A DNA stretch of 64,000 nucleotides from Eudorina sp. 2006-703-Eu-15 (lineage: Eukaryota > Chlorophyta > Chlorophyceae > Chlamydomonadales > Volvocaceae). Of this stretch, positions 22,701-35,200 are shown in pieces. Made by a program: the position numbers and the translations under genes. The number at the start of each line of letters is the position of its first letter. Positions within the stretch are counted from its first letter, which is position 1. The stretch spans positions 744,001 to 808,000 of the forward strand of contig BDSI01000003.1 of the NCBI GenBank assembly GCA_003117195.1, written 5' to 3'. The notes below the pieces were generated by a model. It worked only from the letters and a program-made list of their open reading frames with translations, had not been told where the DNA came from and did not search any database.

Positions 22701-25633
22701 GCCGCAGCCGCAGCCGCAGCCGCAGCCGCAGCCGCAGCCGCAGCCGCAGCCGCAGCCGCAGCCGCAGCCGCAGCCGCAGCCGCAGCCGCAGCCGCAGCCG
22801 CAGCCGCAGCCGCAGCCGCAGCCGCAGCCGCAGCCGCAGCCGCAGCCGCAGCCGCAGCCGCAGCCGCAGCCGCAGCCGCAGCCACAACCTCAATTGCAGC
22901 ATCAACCACAACCTCAATTGCAGCATCAGCCGGGACCACAGGCGCAACAGCAAGCACCGTCATCTCCGCCTCCTGCTCCGCTGCTATCGCAGCATCCACA
23001 GCCGCCGCCGCCGCCGCAGCAGCAGCAGGCGTGGTCAAACCAGCTTCCGACGTTTGCCCCCTGGGACAGGCCGGCTCGAGTCCCCTACCTGCCGCTTCCG
23101 CCCGTGCCTGCCCCGGAAGTCCACGCCCAGCAGGCAGAGCAGATGCAGCGGGAGCTGGAGGTGGGGGAGCGACGGCGGCAGCCAGATGACGGCGGCAGCA
23201 TCCAGCAGCAGGGCGTTGCGCAGCCCCGATCCCCCATTGCGTCGCCTCAGGATCAGCTGCAGCTGCCTCCAGAGGTGACACGTCAGCAGCACCAACTCCA
23301 GAACCAGCACCAGCAGTCAAACTCCAAGAGGTGCTTCGAAGACGAAGGGGTTCAGAGAGAGGGCGGCTGTGGGGCCACAGGAGGAGGAGATGCCAAGAGG
23401 CAGCGCGGGGAGGTCATCGAGCGCTCCCCGCAGGTCGACGTGGCAGCTCTGAAACCACCCTCGCCGTTGGAGCTGGTGGTGAGCACAACGGGGTCTGAAG
23501 GCCCCGCGATGGACCTGATCTGTAGCCCCTCAGTGAGGCATCTTGTAGCGCCAGACTGAAAGGGTTAATGGCGAAACCGAACACAGCAACCCTAAGGGGC
23601 TTCAGAAGAGACAGATCCGAACGGAACCAGGGGTTAGACGCCACGGCCCCCACGGGGTGGACCGGGTACGGCGAGGACGAGGGCGCCCAGGGGGGTAACC
23701 CTCCCGGGGCCCCCGGCTGCAGGGCGAGACGAGTTCGTGCCTTTACCGGCGGGCACACCGGGAGACGGTTCCGGAGCTAGACCACCACACAAACGGCCTG
23801 CTGGCACTTCCGCGCCGCTACCTGGCACACCCGCTTGCACTTACTTGCGGGGCGGGGGGACGGCCCCTCGGTGCGATCTGCGCTCTGCAGTGGGGCGGCA
23901 CAGTCGCGGTCGGCGTGTTACGGTAGTCCTACGGCGCTTGGGCCCTGCAGCTTGCACACCCTCGCCCGCACCGCAGCAGACAGGCGGTGTGTCGTGTGTC
24001 GTGTGTCATGCATCCCGCGCGCCAACCACGCAGCACGCACTCAGAGCACCGTATTTTGGCTCAATTGGTCAATGAACTATGAATACCGTAGATTGATGCA
24101 TGGACTTGTAGATCCGTTTGGCGTTGCTGATCAGATCAATGAAGCGCCTCCGCGCTCCTCATGGGCCGCCCTTGCTTGCCCTCACCTTCCGCAGGCCGGT
24201 GGCGGCGGCATCGGCATCGGCATCGGCATCGCCGCAGCGACGAAGCGCACCTGCGCCGGCGGGCGCGATGGGGGGGATGATGGTGGTTCCGCTGCGAATC
24301 CGCTGTGCGGCGGCCATAGTCCGGATCCGCCCTCGAGTCATGGAGCGGCGGGGAAGGTCCGGGATGCGAATGACCCTCGGGGAGTGCCGTACCGCGCGGA
24401 CGACAGCCCTGGCCCCGTCGGCGGCGTGGCGTCCGTGACCGCTGTACCAGTTCCGGGGCCGCTTCCGGAGCTGCTGCAGCAACTCGGGCCGCAGGGCCGG
24501 GTGCCCGCCGACGTCATCTCCACATTGGCCGCGGACGGCGGTGACTGTGCCGTACCCAACGCAACCACCGCCGCCGCCGCCGCAGCCGCCGGCAGTGCGG
24601 CCGCAGCTGGCGCCAGCGCCTTCCAAGCCTACGGCATGGCGCCTATGACCTTCGCCCCGGCCGACCCGTGGGACTGTGCGATGGGCGATTCCGGCGGCAG
24701 CGGTGGCGGCGGCGCTGCGGCTGCGTTCATTGCCCTCGATGGGCTCCCGCCCATCAAGGAGGCTGGTGGCTATCCCGAAGGGTACGGCAGCGGGGACCGC
24801 AAGGGTGACGGCGCGCCGGTCCACCAACCTGACCTGGTGACCCACGGGTCTATGGCCGGTACGGGCACCCCCTCGGCATCCGTACCCCTCGGCGCATCCA
24901 CCCCGGTGCAGCGCGCGCATGATGCTAGCGTCGCCGAGGAGACCCGGGGGTCGGTCGCCGCAGTTCCAGCGGCTGTTGCAGTAGGAGGCAGTCCACATGC
25001 GGGGCACGGAGGCAGTGCCGTACAAGGTGACGCGACAGTGGCACCTCCCTGGGATCTGACGGGTCCGGCAGCACATTACGGTGGTGGTGGTGGTGATGAT
25101 GGTGATGGTTGGCAGCAGCAGCAGGCCGGGTACACCCTTCGGCCGCAGCGACCGTTGCAGTCGCAAGCACCACCACCGCCGCCGCCGCTTGCGCAAGACC
25201 CGCAGCATCAACAGCCGCAGCGCCTGCCGCTGAACCAGGTGCCGCTCATTCCCGTCTCACACCCCAGGCAGTCCCCCGCCCACCATCGCCCCTGGCTCTT
25301 GCAGCCGCCGCCACCGCCACCGCCAGCGCCCGGCTGGTTTCCCGGGTACGGCAGCGGCGCTGCCGTACAATCTCCGTACCCGCACGCGCGCGCGGCCCCG
25401 CAGCCGCTCTGGCCACCGCATCTACTTAATAGCCGGCTGACCGCAAGTGTACGGCAGCCAGCGTGGCAAGATCTGGATCCAGGCGCGGAGCCGATGCAGG
25501 AGCCACAGCCGCAGCCGCAGCGGCAAACGGATCAAAGAACCTTCATGGGGCCGACGTTGCCGCCACACCATGCGCCGCCCAAGCGATTTCCGTCGCTGGC
25601 GGCGGCGTCACCGGGGGACAGCGTGCCCAGCGC

Positions 25634-25666
<33 letters not shown>

Positions 25667-27523
25667 GGGAGTTGACGGCGGCGGCGGCGGCGGCGGGATG
25701 GGCACCGGCGGTGGCAGCAGTGGCGGCGGCGGAGGTATTGATCTCATCAGGCGAAGCAGCGGTGGCAGCAGCGTCGGCGGCGGTGGCGGCGGTGGCGGCG
25801 GTGGCGGCGGTGGCGGCGGTGGCGGCGGTTGGGTACCCCGCCGCGTCAGTGGCGGCGCCAGCGGCAGCCGGGGCCAGGCGCAGGCGCACGGATCCGTACG
25901 GCGCGGCTTGATCGCGGGCCTGATGGCGGAGCTTGAGAGCAACAAGCAAGTACGACAGATGCGCACCGTACGCGGCACGGACGGTGGCTGCAGCACCGGT
26001 GGCGCCGCCGCCCACGCTGCCGCTGCCGACGACGGCGCCAGGTACGGCATGTACGACAATGTCGTCCGCCCCTGTACCCAGCCGCCGCCGCCGCTCGTGC
26101 CGCAGACGGAGTTGGCTTGGGGCGGCGGTGCCGGTGCCGGTGCCGGTGCCGTACACCCCTTCGCCGCTGAGCCACCGCCATCTTTGCGCGCCGCATTCCC
26201 AGATGCCAGACCCCTTGCGCCCGGGCCACTGATTCGGCAGCAACAGCTCCCGCTACAGCTCCGGCAACAGCAACAGCAACAGCAACAACGTCATCACCCT
26301 CATCTGGCGCTCCACAGACCGTCCAGCCCAGGTTCTTGTACGGCGGCGGCGGCGGCGTTCGCGGCGTCACCTCCCAGTGTCGGCGGAGGCGGTACTGCGC
26401 CGCCGCTGGTCATCAACGACCTCTCCCACTTCATGTCCCTGGTCTCCAGCCTTCCGCCGTACACCACGCCGCCGCCGCCGCCGTACACATTACCGCCGCC
26501 GTGCGCCTTGCCGCCGCACGTGCCCCGGCCACGGCGCCAACCGGATGCGATGGCACCGCAGGCCGCAGCGGCTCCAGGGCAGTGGGGCAGCGCCGGCGGC
26601 GCCGCTGGCGCGGCGCTAAGCCATGCAGCGGCAGCGGCGGCGGCGGCGGCGGCGGTGACCGCGGCGTCGCCACCCCTGTGTATTCCAGGAAACCCAATGG
26701 CCCCGACGCCGCAATGGACGCTACAGCCGCACGAACTGCAACAGCCGCAACAGGTACAGCAGCAGCCACAGATGCTGGCGGGGCGGCAGGTGCCGTCGCC
26801 GTACAGTACGACACAGCCGCCACGACAGCCGTTCCACCACCACCACCACCACCACCAGCCACCCGCACCGCCACCTCAGTATCAACAGCCCAACCACAAC
26901 CACCACAACCACCACAACCATCACAACTACCACAGCTACCACAACTACCACCAGCCGCACCCGCTTCCGCTGAGTCAAGCTCGTGGCCAAGGATGCGTCC
27001 CGCCCGCACTGATCCACGCTGGTGCCCCGTCCCCCAACCCCGCGGCATCACCTCACGTTGCCGACGTGGGGTTCCCGACAAGGGCCGCAGCTCCCGCAGA
27101 TGGACTTTCTCTTCAGGGCGCAAGTCCCGGTGTTGGCGCATCAGACCCCAGCCGACTATCCCAGCCGAGCCAGACGGGACTTGTTTTAGCCGGTTTGGTT
27201 TCGGGGCCACCAGTCAACTCACCTCGCCCTGCCCCCACACCAACGCCGGCTCCAGCACCAGCGCCAGCGGCGCACGGTTGGGGTTTCCCCAGTCGCTGCA
27301 CTGGCGATGATCCGGTGAAGTCACCTGCCCTGAACTATGGGATGGAAGGGTGTTCCGACGGGGGGCGAGTCGACGCAGCGGCCGGCGGCGGCAGCGGCAG
27401 CGGCCCGTGGCTGCCTCCCGGGCCCTATCCCGTGCCTGCAGGTCTGCCGCTGACGCAAGTGCCGCCGCCGCCGCCGCAGCCACAACCGAAGCAGCTGCTG
27501 CTGCCGCCGCTGCCGTTGCCGCT

Positions 27524-27555
<32 letters not shown>

Positions 27556-27752
27556 CAGAGACAGAGCAGCAGGAGGGACAGGAACGGCACCCCCAGGAGC
27601 AGCAGCAGCAGCAGCTGTCGCCGCCGCAAAGGACCCTGGTTACGGAGCTGTCCTTCACGCCGTTCAGTGCCCTGGAGGCGGTCAAATGGCTGCTGGGGGA
27701 TGACGAGGGGGAGGTGCGGGACGATGGCGATGATGGGTTGCTGCTGCTGTAA
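19758..27752 (+). CDS. Large Gln/Pro/Gly-rich protein with YABBY-like zinc ribbon
   Basis: Probable nuclear regulator; function inferred only from the zinc ribbon. Exons: 19758-20633, 21285-21349, 22296-23478, 24195-27752; phases close and give 1893 aa. The start is ATG in CCGCCATGAGC. The zinc ribbon spans the exon 1/2/3 junctions: C282-x4-C287 and C309-x2-C312, with LEVELP between them and RVRCGRCT at the second pair. Its spacing and second half match the YABBY zinc finger (C-x2-C-x20-C-x2-C, VRCGHCT), but I see no YABBY HMG-like domain. The rest is low complexity: poly-Q, 42 Gln-Pro pairs, poly-G near 25640-25830, and His runs. Short ordered islands are RGLIAGLMAELESNKQVRQM, INDLSHFMSLVSSLPPYT and TELSFTPFSALEAVKWLLGD near the C terminus. 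Alternative: exon 3 reads through to TGA at 23557-23559 (734 aa), and 24072-27752 is a second gene. Confidence 0.6.
20959..21028. repeat. (CCGCA)n pentanucleotide array in intron 1
   Basis: About 13 slightly imperfect copies of ACCGC/CCGCA lie inside the first intron of the zinc-ribbon gene. A simple expansion with no sign of function. Confidence 0.9.
22352..22440 (+). repeat. AACCAACCACAC-type coding repeat
   Basis: Imperfect 12-bp units translate to repeating Asn-Gln-Pro-His/Arg in exon 3 of the zinc-ribbon gene. The unit number probably varies between alleles. Confidence 0.85.
22627..22878 (+). repeat. (CAGCCG)42 coding hexanucleotide repeat
   Basis: An uninterrupted run of CAGCCG encodes 42 Gln-Pro dipeptides in exon 3 of the zinc-ribbon gene. 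It is followed by two copies of a unit containing CCTCAATTGCAGCATCA. The purity at DNA level, with no synonymous change, points to recent slippage expansion. Confidence 0.95.
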
Positions 27753-27766
27753 CTGGACATGGCTAC

Positions 27767-27771
27767 TGTAA
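27767..27771 (+). promoter_or_regulatory. Candidate polyadenylation signal TGTAA
   Basis: TGTAA is the usual poly(A) signal of chlorophyte algae. This copy lies 15 bp after the stop codon of the zinc-ribbon gene, closer than typical, so it may be coincidental. Confidence 0.3.
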
Positions 27772-30700
27772 GCAGGAAAAATAGCCCAAGAAAGAGGTTC
27801 CAGACATCTCGAGTAAGCTTTTGTGTCGCGCTGCTACAGATACAGGGGTGTGAGGTGTAGTCTCCCGAAGATCGGGTTCAGTAGGGGTCCTTACGAGTCA
27901 TGATGACGTACAATCCTTGATCGGCGTGGTGGTGGAGTCGGTGATCGAATTGGTTGGAATGATGATCAAACCCGCGGGTCAGTGCAGTACCGTGTTTGGC
28001 CGTATGTGTGTGTCCCCCGAGCCCCGTACAAGTAGGTGGCAAGTTGGTCGTATGTTGGTTATTCTTTCTTTCCCGGCGTGCTCGCACATGTAAGGTTGGG
28101 TCCGGTCTCGGGTGCCGTGCCCGCTTGCGTTATATGTTCGTGCGTTGACGGTTTGCTGTTCGTTGAGATCGGCTGGCATTGGTTGCATGGATGCCTCGCT
28201 GCATTGCAGTTGGTTGACACTTGACCGCGGTAGTTGCTGTTCAGTTGCACGTTAGCTGGAGATTCCGCGGCGCTCCATGTGTTTGTCAGGTTGCCCGTGG
28301 GTGGTTGGGCCATGGACCGACCATCAGTCAGCCTTTGGTTGCGAGCCTTGACGTACAATACGGGCGACGGCAGGATGGGCCCCCGGAAGGCAGGTGATTG
28401 AATGTATGTCACAGCGGACCCCGGCAGGTTTGGACGATGGGCTGTAGCTGGCTGCAGCGGCAAGGGCCGCGACAAGCGCGGGCCCTCCGTCCCATCGCTG
28501 CTTGCAGGCGGCGGGCTGGGCTGGGGGATGGGGAGGATCCGGACGGATGGCCGTTGAGCCTTGAGCGCTCATCGGGGGTGATCACCATTATGGAACTAGC
28601 TCGACAAGCGCTAGATGACCGAGGGACGGTTCAAGAGTCGCTTCGGCGCCTTGGCTGGACGTGCTTCCGTGTTCCGTCCCTTGGACGGAAGACCCAGGAA
28701 TTAAATTGAAAAAAATAAACCCGAAAAACCCGAAGACCCGGGGTGTCTGGGATGAGATGTGTCCGGGCCCCGTCGAGAACGTACGGTCGGGTACGGGAGT
28801 TACGGCACTGGGTAGGGCGGTTCATGGCTTTGCGGGTCGCAGGACACATGTACGATTAATTGTCCCTGAGCGGTCCTGGCTTCCTTCCTGTGGCGATGTG
28901 GTGAGGTGATGGCGTGTCATCTAGCCGAACGAAAGTTATCTCAATCTGCGGAGCAGCCGTGTTTGACCGTGCGCATCAGAATAAGCATCGAAGGGAGTAT
29001 TCAAACCTGGAGGCCGACGGTGCCAGGACAAGGTGTACGGTATTCCGTGATTTGGCGAGGGAGAGGCGAGAGGCACGGGGCGGATGGGTGGGTTTTGGAA
29101 GGGTGGATGGGTTTGCAACGCAGAGTCAATATGCCAGGATTCGGCGAGTGGATCATGTAGCATGGAATTTGCTTTCGCAAGTTAAAATTACGTTAAGTGC
29201 GGCGATGTGCCTGGGAAACATCAAGGAGCCCGTACGGTGTGGTGCGGCGTTGCTGACTGCGCCAAGGCGCGACGACTGCGAACATGACGCAGCCGTGCAG
29301 CCACGCGCTACACCGGTGCGCCCCTGGGTTTGTTGCCGCGCAGGCAGGCCGTCGGGGACCCAGGGGAGGAACGCGGGGAGCCTGGATCTGTTCTGGAGGG
29401 CCTACCCGGGTGCCGCCGGAGTGCCCTTGTCGTGTTTTACAAAAAAAGGGAAATGTAAAGGTCGTCCCTGCAAAAACACTGGCGTTATCACTGGCGTTAT
29501 CAGGTCAAGGGCGCTGCAGGGCCTTGGGGCTTCCCCGCCGGTGAAGCGAGCAGCACCGTGTGCGAGGATGAATGAATGAACGTTGCAGCGGACGAACATT
29601 ACTGTACCGTATGCCAAGCCTCAGGTCTGTGCTTGGAGAACCAAGGGCCAACCCCCCTCCGCCCGCTCGTCTCTCCCGCCCCGGCGCCCCTGCAACCCAT
29701 CACCACCTGTGTTCGCCGTCAGCAGCCCCCGACAGACCAACGACAGGCCCGGCATGATCATGTCTGAAACACGCTAGAGACAGACACACAAACACGCATA
29801 CACACACACGGTTGGGCGGTTTTCATTTCTAAACACACAGGTCTTTCCGTTAGGGCCGGGTGAGCAGCAAGTGCCCAGCGCCCGGCCGCGATCGATCGAT
29901 ATGTAACAAAATTCACACCACGCGAGAGCTTCTCGCTAGAGTACAACCGCGCCCCCCCCCCACACACACTCGTTCGTACATTAGGCTCCCCCGCGACTGC
30001 GCCAAGAGCTGCAGTAGGCATTGCGCCACCGTCAACATCGGACGGCCGAATCACACATGCAGCTCGCGCGGGCGGGCGGTCAGTGGACTTCACACACCAG
30101 GCGGTCCACCGGGTGTGTGCCGTACCCCAACGGTTCACAACGTCCAACCGACTCAACCCAACGCCCAACTGGCCCGGGCCCGCACAGCCCCGCACGTCAC
30201 TGGCACGCCATCGTGGGGGCCCCTCACCCACCAAGCTGGATATCCAAGCTACCTTGTCGGCCGTCGAAACGGCTGGACCTCGATGATCAAGCCCCCGATC
30301 GCGCGCCCAAACCTTCTCAACAACACCCACACCCTATCTTATGCAGGTTCCTACCCATCCGTCCTCCGCAAATCCAGGCCGACGTTTTTCCCCGGGCGCA
30401 GATCCCCGTTCTGCAGCCGTTTCTGGCAGTCCAATCGTCGCCCCGGTACGACAAGTACGGCAATGCTGAAGCTAGATACCTAGACAGACAGATAGCGAGA
30501 TAATGGCGATTATGTGCAGTATCGCTGCAGCCCAAGGGGCGACACGTCAACCTCCCCCGTCGCCGCCGGGGATCCTCGGATTCACCGATCCGTACTGAAC
30601 TCACGGGGCCCATCAACTAACAAGAACACATACACAGAGGGCCAGACGGTACCTACCCGTAATGGCCGCCTCTGGAACCGCCACGGCTGCTTCCGTGCCC

Positions 30701-32203
30701 GACGTCCAACCCCACACCGGCAGACGTGTTACTGCCGCCATTCTCAGCTGCAGCCGCCGTCCAACAGCCAGTCGTTGCGGCGGAAAGCCGGCCGACCTTA
30801 CAGCGATATGATGTATAGGCGAGCCTCAAGAAAGGCCAATCGTGTCCGTGGGTTGACCCCGCTTCTTCTTGAGACTCGGAAGCTGTTCCGGGGACAACCC
30901 ACGCGGACACGAATACGGCGCGAGGTTGAGTCTGTACAGGTTGATAACGTCCCAGGCTAAACCAGAACCACATGAGTTCGGTCAAAAAGGTGGGAAACGA
31001 GCAGCGAGACGCGCGAAACACGGAGCTCCGCAAGAACGCGCCCGCGTCCACGTCTCCATCTGCCTCACAAGAACCATCCCCCCCAACACACACACACACA
31101 CACAACCTTGGACTGGCTTCTCCCTCTCTAGGAACCGACATACACACACACAATACAGTCCACGATCTCCCTTGGCTCCCTGTGTTAGTAAGAAAAATTC
31201 CGCGCAAATCCCTCCGCGTGGTGCGAATCTCAGCGCCTCAACATGCTCCGAAGGAGCGGCAATCTCCTTCGCGCGACCCTTTCCCATCAGTGTGGACGAG
31301 AGCCCGCAAGGGGAGAGAGAGAAAGAGAGGGGAGAGAGAGAAAGAGAGGGGGGGCGGTCAGCCAGGGACTTGCGCCCCGACCAGCGCTCCCAGGTGGTCC
31401 AGCGTGGGGGCTGCGCCACGGAGCCAGCCAGCCAGCCCTACCCTGGAGAGGTGCTGCACCAGTCCTCCAAGAGAGAACGGAAGCCAGCCCAACCCGGCAC
31501 AGACCCCGTGGGCGCGTCCAGTGTGCCCAGCGACGAGCCCGCAGCCGAAGCAGCGGGTGGGTAGCGAGGGGGGGGGTCCATGCGGGTGGGCATCCCCAGG
31601 GCCCCTGGCGCGGTCGAGGTCCCGGGGGTGAATGCCGCGGCTTGGCCTTCCCTGATCGCTGCCCGAGTGGACGCGCAACCCAGGACGGCAGGAGGTCGGA
31701 CCAAGGAACGGCGGCCGCCGGCACGAAAGACACCGCGGGCTCGATAGCAGGCACAGATCGGCCCCGAAACCCCTCAGCGAGAAGCCCTTCCCTTTCGCCG
31801 CACACAGCTCACCTTTCCCCCACCTCCGTCATCCTCGACCTCCTCACACCTCCTCCGCCCCCGCCCTCTCGCTCGTCCTTCGGACCGCACCCGCCGGCCC
31901 CCTGTCGCTGCAGCCGCCTCCTGCTGCCCGAGCGAGCACTCCGTACGGCCTGTACTGTCCGTACAGCAGTATCAGACGCCGTATGCAGACACATGCACTC
32001 TCCGCTCCCTCCCTCCTTCCCTCACTCACTACCCTCCACCGCTCATTAACGATTCCATCTGGGACCGACGCTAAGGGGTTAGCTGCGGGGTTAGGCCGAC
32101 GGGGTGCAAGGCAAGGGGTGACCGAGCTGCCCCCTACCGCCCCCAGCTCGCTACCCTTCAGCCGCCATGACTCAATCCGATCCGATGCGACCGGACCCCG
32201 CGC
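27772..32203. other. Intergenic region between convergent genes
   Basis: 4.4 kb between the 3' ends of the zinc-ribbon gene (+) and the Ca2+-ATPase gene (-). No gene could be supported. One exon-like stretch follows TTATGCAG at about 30345 and ends AEARYLDRQIAR with TAA near 30503; it has no recognisable relatives or partner exons. The first TGTAA on the minus strand after the ATPase stop is near 30795-30800, about 1.4 kb away. A/G-rich tracts lie at 31315-31350. Confidence 0.4.
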
Positions 32204-35200
32204 TCACGCCTTCCGGGGGTTGGCAGCCTCGATGTCGTTGGGCTTGACCACGGCCACGGCCCCGTTTGAGGCGGCCACCGCGGCTCCGCCGTGGTGGTGG
32301 TGCTTGCCCGCCGCCTCGTCCTCCAGCTGCGCCAGGAGGGCCGGGTCGTCGATGTCGGGCGGCAGCACCGCCTCGAACCGCACACAGGCGGGGATGTTCC
32401 TGCCCAGGGAGGGAGGCGTACGGGGCATTGGGGTTGGAAAGGAAAACAGCCCCGGGGGTTGTAGTCGGTTGGAGTTGGTTTGTGGAAGTTGAAGACCATG
32501 ATGTGTGGTGGATCTGGTGCATGCTGGGTGGTCGGATCCAGTCTCACGGGGTGGGTTGCGAGGTTGGTTGGGAGGTTGGTTGACAGGGTTCGTTCCGGCA
32601 AAGGGGCCTTGGCTGGGTAAAAGCCGGCAGTGGGGCAAGCGTCGTACATAAGCCCCATCAGATCGGGCCCTAGTCCCCGTGATGATGTAGGGCGACAGAA
32701 CTTGGCCAATCATAGCGCAGTTCCAAGGTGGTGTACTCTGTTCACTTTCGGAGGACATTTGATGGAACCATTCAACCCTCCTACAACCCATCTACCCCGC
32801 CTCCTCCCGCACCTGGAGATGTAACGGGTGAGGATGCTGACCGGCCAGGCGCCCATACCGATGGCGATGGACGCCAGCCACTCCATCCAGTCCAGGGGCT
32901 GAACCTGTAGGACACGAATCATGGGGAAGGAGGTGTACGGCAGTGCAATGCAGGCTCAGTACAGGCTCAGTACGACGCTTGCAATGGGCGATCTACAACG
33001 CGGCTCGGTGACGGGCCGCGACTGGGGTCGGGGGTCCCCCGCAACACCCTCCCTCGAGCAGCCGCCGCGCTGCCCGATCCCCGACACTGACTTGGGCCCT
33101 GGACAGCCTATGTAACGCCGGAGGCTCCGACACAAGGCAACGCTCTACGACTGGCGCCGCAGCCAAACCTCTGAAAGGCGCCGGCGACGAAGAACTGCGG
33201 ATGGAGATCCAAGTTCAGACAGGCCTCCAGACACAGACCCAATTCGACGGGGCAGCGGGCCAGCAGAAATCACCCACCCTCGTCCCTCGTCCTCTCCGGC
33301 CCCCGACTCCGTCGCCCCGCGCCGGACCCCACCGAGCAGGCCCCCAGCTCCATCACCACACCGCCGCCCCGCCAACCGCCAACCGCCTCACAGGGGCCGC
33401 CCTCCCAACCCCCAACCGCCAACCATAACTGTACCTTGAAGAACAGGCCCAAGAAGTTGATGATGATGGCCTGGAAGCCCATTGTCAGTGTGATGACACC
33501 CAGGAAGATCCAGTTGCCGAAGAACCCCTCAAAAATGTTGTACTCGTCGTTGATGCGGCGGGCGTTGATCTCGTTGGCCACCTGGAACGACGTACGCAAG
33601 CCGCCGTACAGGACGGCACGCATCATGAAGACGATCAAGACACGTACCTAAGTGGCGGGTGCCACGCCTGCACTTTTGAGACCGTGCACCTCGGTACGGT
33701 ATGTACCGCAATGTACTTCGACAACACGCGTACGGTGCACGTCATTCTGCCGATCATCATTCAGTCATCCCCCCGACCACTGAGCTGCCGACCCAGGGGA
33801 CTCAGAGCCCCGTCCGTATCTAATACCCGCACCAACCAACCAATCAACGAAATTTCGGCCGAAATCTCAACCTCATCCAAAACCGTAAAACACCCTCCCC
33901 CCAATCGGCGAAACCCAAGAACACTACTTCCCTCTGTGTCAATCAAGACCCCGCTTGGACCTAAAGAACCCGCCGCTGTCCCCTGCCGCTGTCCCCTGCC
34001 GCTGTCCCCCACGCACCTGGGTGCAGATGAAGATGTTGAAGAGCAGCGACAGCGCCTTCTTGTACTCATCCTCGTCGTAGTCCGAGTACTCGGAGGACAG
34101 CCTCGAGCCAACAGCCTGAACGGTCGGGCGGGGGGCCGCAAAGGTCGGTACGGAGGGAAAAGCATGCACTCAAGACAGTCCACCAACACGAGAAGAAGAA
34201 TGCTCCCGAACATGACCAGTGGAGGTTTCCACCATCCCGATACCGTAGCACCCAATCACAGCCCACTCAATCATCGTCCGCACGTCGTACTTCCAAAAGG
34301 TAGATTTTAGGTTAATCCGAAAATATGGTTTGCAGACGAGTTAACAGCCGTGCTTTGGTACGGGTACGGCAGAGGATGGGCCGTACTGTGAACACCGCTT
34401 GCGAGCCGCGCTGGGTTGAGCGGTAAAGTTTAGACGTCGCGCCTTGCACTTCACGTGAGGAGCCTTGGCGCTACAAATTAGCGAGATTAACGTACTCTGA
34501 CCTCTAGAGCAGTGTGGACAGACAGACGTGCTCGCGTTATTCGGAGGCCTTCGTCAGTTGGCGCCGGCGGACTAGGTCCGTTCGCCGGCATGCTGGGAGC
34601 GTCGGCAGACTTGGAGGACGCTGCCGCTCAGCTGCCCGGCATCGGGGGCTGGCTCAAAGCGGCGGGCATCCAGCAAACCGCGTCCAACCAGGCGGCGTTC
34701 AACTGCCAGGCGAATCGCTTGATTAACAGCAACATGGTGGCGGCTCAAGCCGCGGCCCTGGAGGCCGAACGCGCAGATTCGCTGGCCGTGCAGGCTCAGC
34801 TATACGCCCAGGCTACCAGCGCGTTCCGGAAAGTGGCTGAGGCGCACGCCGCGAGTAAGGAGCTGAACGACATGGCCAAGATCGTCCCCTTTCGTGAGGC
34901 GGTCCGCCTCGCAAAAGACGGCGACCAGCGCGGCGCCGGCCTCGTCAGCAGCCTGGCCTCACTGTCGTCCGAACAGCTGGGTCATGTGGCCAACACGCTG
35001 CTCGGCAACCGCACCACATCGGCGCGCGCCGACCCTCCGCCTAAGCGGCCTCGAGCTGTGTTCACTGCCAACGGCAGCGACAGCGAGGACAGCGACGGCG
35101 GGGTGGGCAAGTGCTACATCTGCAAGGGCGCCGGGCACCAGTTCCGCGACTGCCCGAAGCTGCAGGAGATGTCCGCTCAGGAGCAGGTCGACGCCATGGC

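Noticed and set aside
22606..23320. Minus-strand poly-Ala and Leu-Arg open frames
   Set aside because: Antisense readings of the CAGCCG repeat, whose sense frame continues the zinc-ribbon gene.
24159..25211. 350-codon minus-strand frame
   Set aside because: Lies opposite exon 4 of the zinc-ribbon gene, has no family resemblance, and follows from its third-position GC bias.
30021..30503. Plus-strand frame ending AEARYLDRQIAR as a gene
   Set aside because: Only the last 50 codons after a TATGCAG acceptor look coding; no start, partner exon or family could be found.
30514..30960. 148-codon plus-strand frame
   Set aside because: Arg-rich with mixed codon bias and no recognisable motif; two other frames look equally plausible.
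31243..32049. 268-codon plus-strand frame downstream of the ATPase
   Set aside because: Crosses purine-rich simple sequence and shows no protein family features.
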